Positions 4,523-5,612 of a stretch of 5,612 bases of DNA are shown one piece after another. The DNA comes from UBA1447 sp964568955. Its GTDB lineage: Bacteria > Bacillota > Clostridia > Oscillospirales > Acutalibacteraceae. The notes beneath the pieces were generated by a model. It was not told the origin of the DNA and searched no databases. It saw nothing but the letters and a program-made list of their open reading frames with translations. Made by a program: the position numbers and the translations under genes. Location of the stretch: positions 1-5,612 of the forward strand of contig CAZMSM010000098.1 of the NCBI GenBank assembly GCA_964568955.1. The letters are read 5' to 3'. Numbering within the stretch: the stretch's first letter is position 1; every line of letters begins with the position of its first letter.

Positions 4523-5612
4523 CTATGCACCAACACTTGGCCATGGGTCCGAAAAGCCTCTTGCACCCCAATACTTGTAAAGTGCATCGCTGAGCAGTTT
4601 GCATATTGGCGTGGCGATCTTGCCTAGGATGTCTTCTTTCGGGGCTTCTTTTTCGCCGATTTTAATTAAGATGTTGTCCAACCTTGTTTGGGCATCGGTG
4701 AACTCCGAATAAACGACCACTGTCGTTGCGAGCATGGCTTCGCATTGCTCAATGGCTGCTTGTAGCTCGGCTGCGTCTTGTGCGCTCAGGGCACTTTGGT
4801 CAATAAGTTTTACCTTGGGTAACAAATCGTTTCGCAGATTTCTTCCTTCACGCCCCACATTGAACTGGGGGAAACGCTCGGGCATGGACCAAACATCGAC
4901 CAGTTCGTCATACAGCATAATCTCGGCGGCGAGGCGCATAATCACATCGTTGCGGCCGGTACCCTCATGGTCTTGGTTGTAAAAATAGAAAGTAGTTTCC
5001 GGGAACGCGCCGGTGGAAGCGTCTACAATACCGTCGGGGGAAATATGGTTGTGGCCCGGAACCGTGCAGTGGGTGTTTTGCTGCACATAACCGTCCGGTA
5101 GCGGTGTGTTGATCATGCCGCTTGTAGAGCCCATGGAGGAGGAATTCAAGTGAATAAGCCCGTCGCCGTTGTGCGTTTCGGACGAAGGCACAAAGGAATA
5201 GAGGGGGAAGTTATAGTCAACAACGTCAAACACTTGAACGCCGTCGGCTTCAAAAGCCTTTAGGTTCGTTATGGCGTTGGTTTGTGCGCGGTGGTAAATA
5301 TCCATTTGTCTGCGGATTTCGGCGCGTTCCGGTGTGGACAGGTATTGCTGTGCAAGCGCGGGGTAATCCTCACTTGGTACAAGGCCGAAAATCATCGTAC
5401 AGTTTAGAATCATAACCTCTTTTAGTTGGTCAATAATCTTGTCCAGTAAATCAAGAATGATTTGTTTGGGGATAATTCTCAATACAATATTGACCAAATA
5501 TGCGGTATAGGTGTCGCCCATGAGGGACGGTAACAAGGTTTTGTAAAGGGACTCGTCCTTTGTGTTTAAGGTACCGTTGTACAAATCGCCGACAAGGCGG
5601 GACCCATCCAAA
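4523..5612 (-). CDS. Secreted alpha/beta hydrolase paralogue, C-terminal part (5' end outside window)
   Basis: This is a partial gene continuing beyond the right edge. The visible 362 residues align throughout with residue 289 to the end of the 640-residue copy. In the block from HNHISPD to the GRE motif, 51 of 72 residues are identical. The leading TTG (5611-5609) is the Leu of LDGS in the alignment, not a start. The acid-site motif (NGDGLIHLNSSSMG), the histidine-site motif (NQDHEGTGRNDV), the MPERFPQFNVGRE segment, the FIVAR-like helical stretch (DAAELQAAIEQ to about IKIGEKEAP) and the C-terminal motif LSDALYKYWGARGFSD are all conserved. The signal peptide, oxyanion loop and nucleophile lie outside and cannot be checked. 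The C-terminus runs on as PWPSVGA and lacks the repeat element seen after the other copies, so it may be closest to the ancestral end. The enzyme is probably exported; its substrate is unknown. Confidence 0.85.
   Translation of the reverse strand, partial: LDGSRLVGDLYNGTLNTKDESLYKTLLPSLMGDTYTAYLVNIVLRIIPKQIILDLLDKIIDQLKEVMILNCTMIFGLVPSEDYPALAQQYLSTPERAEIRRQMDIYHRAQTNAITNLKAFEADGVQVFDVVDYNFPLYSFVPSSETHNGDGLIHLNSSSMGSTSGMINTPLPDGYVQQNTHCTVPGHNHISPDGIVDASTGAFPETTFYFYNQDHEGTGRNDVIMRLAAEIMLYDELVDVWSMPERFPQFNVGREGRNLRNDLLPKVKLIDQSALSAQDAAELQAAIEQCEAMLATTVVVYSEFTDAQTRLDNILIKIGEKEAPKEDILGKIATPICKLLSDALYKYWGARGFSDPWPSVGA

Overview
The window looks like an accessory, rearranged stretch of a Gram-positive chromosome, most likely an uncultured gut-type clostridium (Oscillospiraceae or Eubacteriales-like). 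That assignment is inference. It rests on AGGAG-type ribosome binding sites, near-consensus sigma-A promoters, mid-range GC, secreted alpha/beta hydrolases with a C-terminal helical repeat region, and intergenic palindromic repeats of kinds I recall from such genomes. No rRNA, tRNA, CRISPR array, integrase or intact insertion sequence was seen.

Layout: (1) 1-301 is AT-rich and non-coding, with a strong plus-strand promoter (159-187) for a two-gene operon. The operon encodes a 56-residue single-pass membrane protein with a very basic tail (302-472) and a 129-residue protein with a very acidic N-terminus (469-858); the two overlap by ATGA. (2) 859-1072 has no gene. It holds five tandem heptamers, a GC-rich hairpin repeat and a minus-strand terminator. 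(3) 1073-1627 (minus) encodes only the N-terminal half of a ZnuA/TroA-type zinc-binding lipoprotein, with a degenerate lipobox and one zinc-ligand His replaced by Lys. (4) 1659-1737 is a near-perfect long inverted repeat. (5) 1734-1976 (minus) is the C-terminal remnant of a secreted hydrolase. It is fused head to head with a 5'-truncated XRE/HigA-type antitoxin gene (to 2188, plus), and one deletion explains both truncations. (6) A bidirectional terminator (2206-2246) and a second inverted-repeat element (2282-2365) follow. (7) 2362-4284 (minus) is a complete secreted alpha/beta hydrolase of 640 residues with its own promoter. (8) 4523-5612 (minus) is the 3' part of a paralogous hydrolase that runs off the window, with a strong terminator at 4427-4467.

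The main theme is a tandem array of at least three same-strand paralogues of a secreted LCAT/lipase-like hydrolase: one complete, one cut by the window edge, one reduced to a remnant. Each of the two larger copies appears to be its own transcription unit. Repeat elements lie against two of the three 3' ends and appear to supply the stop codons. The zinc-binding fragment and the orphan antitoxin look like decay products of the same rearrangement-prone region. The operon at 302-858 is the only part whose function is wholly unrecognised. No complete, convincing new multi-gene system is demonstrated here. The best candidates are the small-protein pair and the hydrolase family with its conserved C-terminal motif.
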